The notes below the pieces were generated by a model, which made no database searches, had not been told where the DNA came from, and was given only the letters and a program-made list of their open reading frames with translations. 5,720 nt of DNA from Bacteroidota bacterium (GTDB lineage Bacteria; Bacteroidota; Kryptoniia; Kryptoniales; JAKASW01), in the NCBI GenBank assembly GCA_021796055.1, contig JAJYOS010000463.1, forward strand, positions 1 through 5,720, in the 5' to 3' direction. Below are positions 5,649 to 5,720 of this stretch, piece after piece; within the stretch, counting starts at the first letter, position 1; each line of letters starts with the position of its first letter. Position numbers and translations under genes: made by a program.

Positions 5649-5668
5649 TGAAGGCCGGCTCCTGCTGG

Positions 5669-5698
5669 CAAACTAACTAACGAACATAATCAAGTCAA
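5669..5698 (-). promoter_or_regulatory. Candidate promoter for the GCHACE-motif protein
   Basis: On the minus strand, TTAGTTTG (5669-5676) matches the Bacteroidota -7 element TAnnTTTG at five of six defined bases. TTG (5696-5698, within TTGACT) lies 19 bases upstream, the expected -33 spacing. TTGACT also resembles a sigma-70 -35 box. The implied leader is only about 16 bases, with AGGAG at its very 5' end, which is tight. The true start could therefore lie elsewhere, or further upstream beyond the window. Confidence 0.35.
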
Positions 5699-5720
5699 CG
5701 ACAATCAACCGGTAAGAAGT

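Noticed and set aside
5112..5676. Plus-strand open frames of 170 and 103 residues opposite the GCHACE-motif gene
   Set aside because: The minus-strand frame has a clear signal peptide, ribosome-binding site and motif-like C-terminus. The plus-strand frames have none of these.
1..5720. Mobile elements, CRISPR arrays, tRNA or rRNA genes, toxin-antitoxin or defence genes
   Set aside because: I saw no transposase or recombinase motifs, no regularly spaced long repeats, no tRNA-like cloverleaf and no nuclease or immunity motifs on either strand.

Overview
The window reads as a stretch of chromosome from a Bacteroidota/Chlorobiota-type (FCB group) bacterium, most likely an Ignavibacteria-like or Chlorobi-like lineage. 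The strongest clue is a near full-length DUF4835/PorD-type protein, which belongs to the type IX secretion (Por) repertoire of this group. It is followed by a PorV/PorQ-type outer-membrane protein and a helix-hairpin-helix protein with a large beta-rich C-terminus. All five complete genes have a purine-rich ribosome-binding site at normal spacing, and four of these contain AGGAG or GGAGG. That fits Ignavibacteria/Chlorobi better than Bacteroidia or Flavobacteriia, where such sites are usually weak. The taxonomic call is inference from gene content only.

Layout: (1) 1-152 is the 3' end of a plus-strand slipin/stomatin-like (SPFH) gene. (2) 182-205 is a strong bidirectional intrinsic terminator shared with the convergent minus-strand gene. 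(3) 233-943, minus strand, is a small Ser/Thr/Trp-rich lipoprotein of unknown function. (4) 944-1138 is a divergent regulatory region. It holds a candidate Bacteroidota-type promoter for the lipoprotein, an inverted repeat, and three TTGCC words spaced exactly 11 bp apart upstream of the porD-like gene. (5) 1139-4934, plus strand, is a probable operon: PorD-like protein, PorV/PorQ-family protein, and HhH/beta-barrel protein. A possible weak attenuator lies between the first two genes, and the third starts with TTG 18 bases after the second. (6) 4950-5648, minus strand and convergent, is a secreted protein of unknown function with a GCHACE motif. Its stop codon and that of the HhH protein lie in the two arms of one small palindrome.

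Every complete gene product carries an export signal, so the window is an envelope and secretion neighbourhood. A reasonable reading is that the three-gene operon makes a periplasmic Por-system factor plus two outer-membrane proteins that work in or beside type IX secretion. The sequence does not prove that they act together. I see no mobile element, CRISPR array, tRNA, rRNA or defence system, and no clear evidence of a wholly new system. The best leads are the 11-bp phased repeat, the HhH-barrel fusion with altered hairpins, and the CHAC-motif secreted protein.
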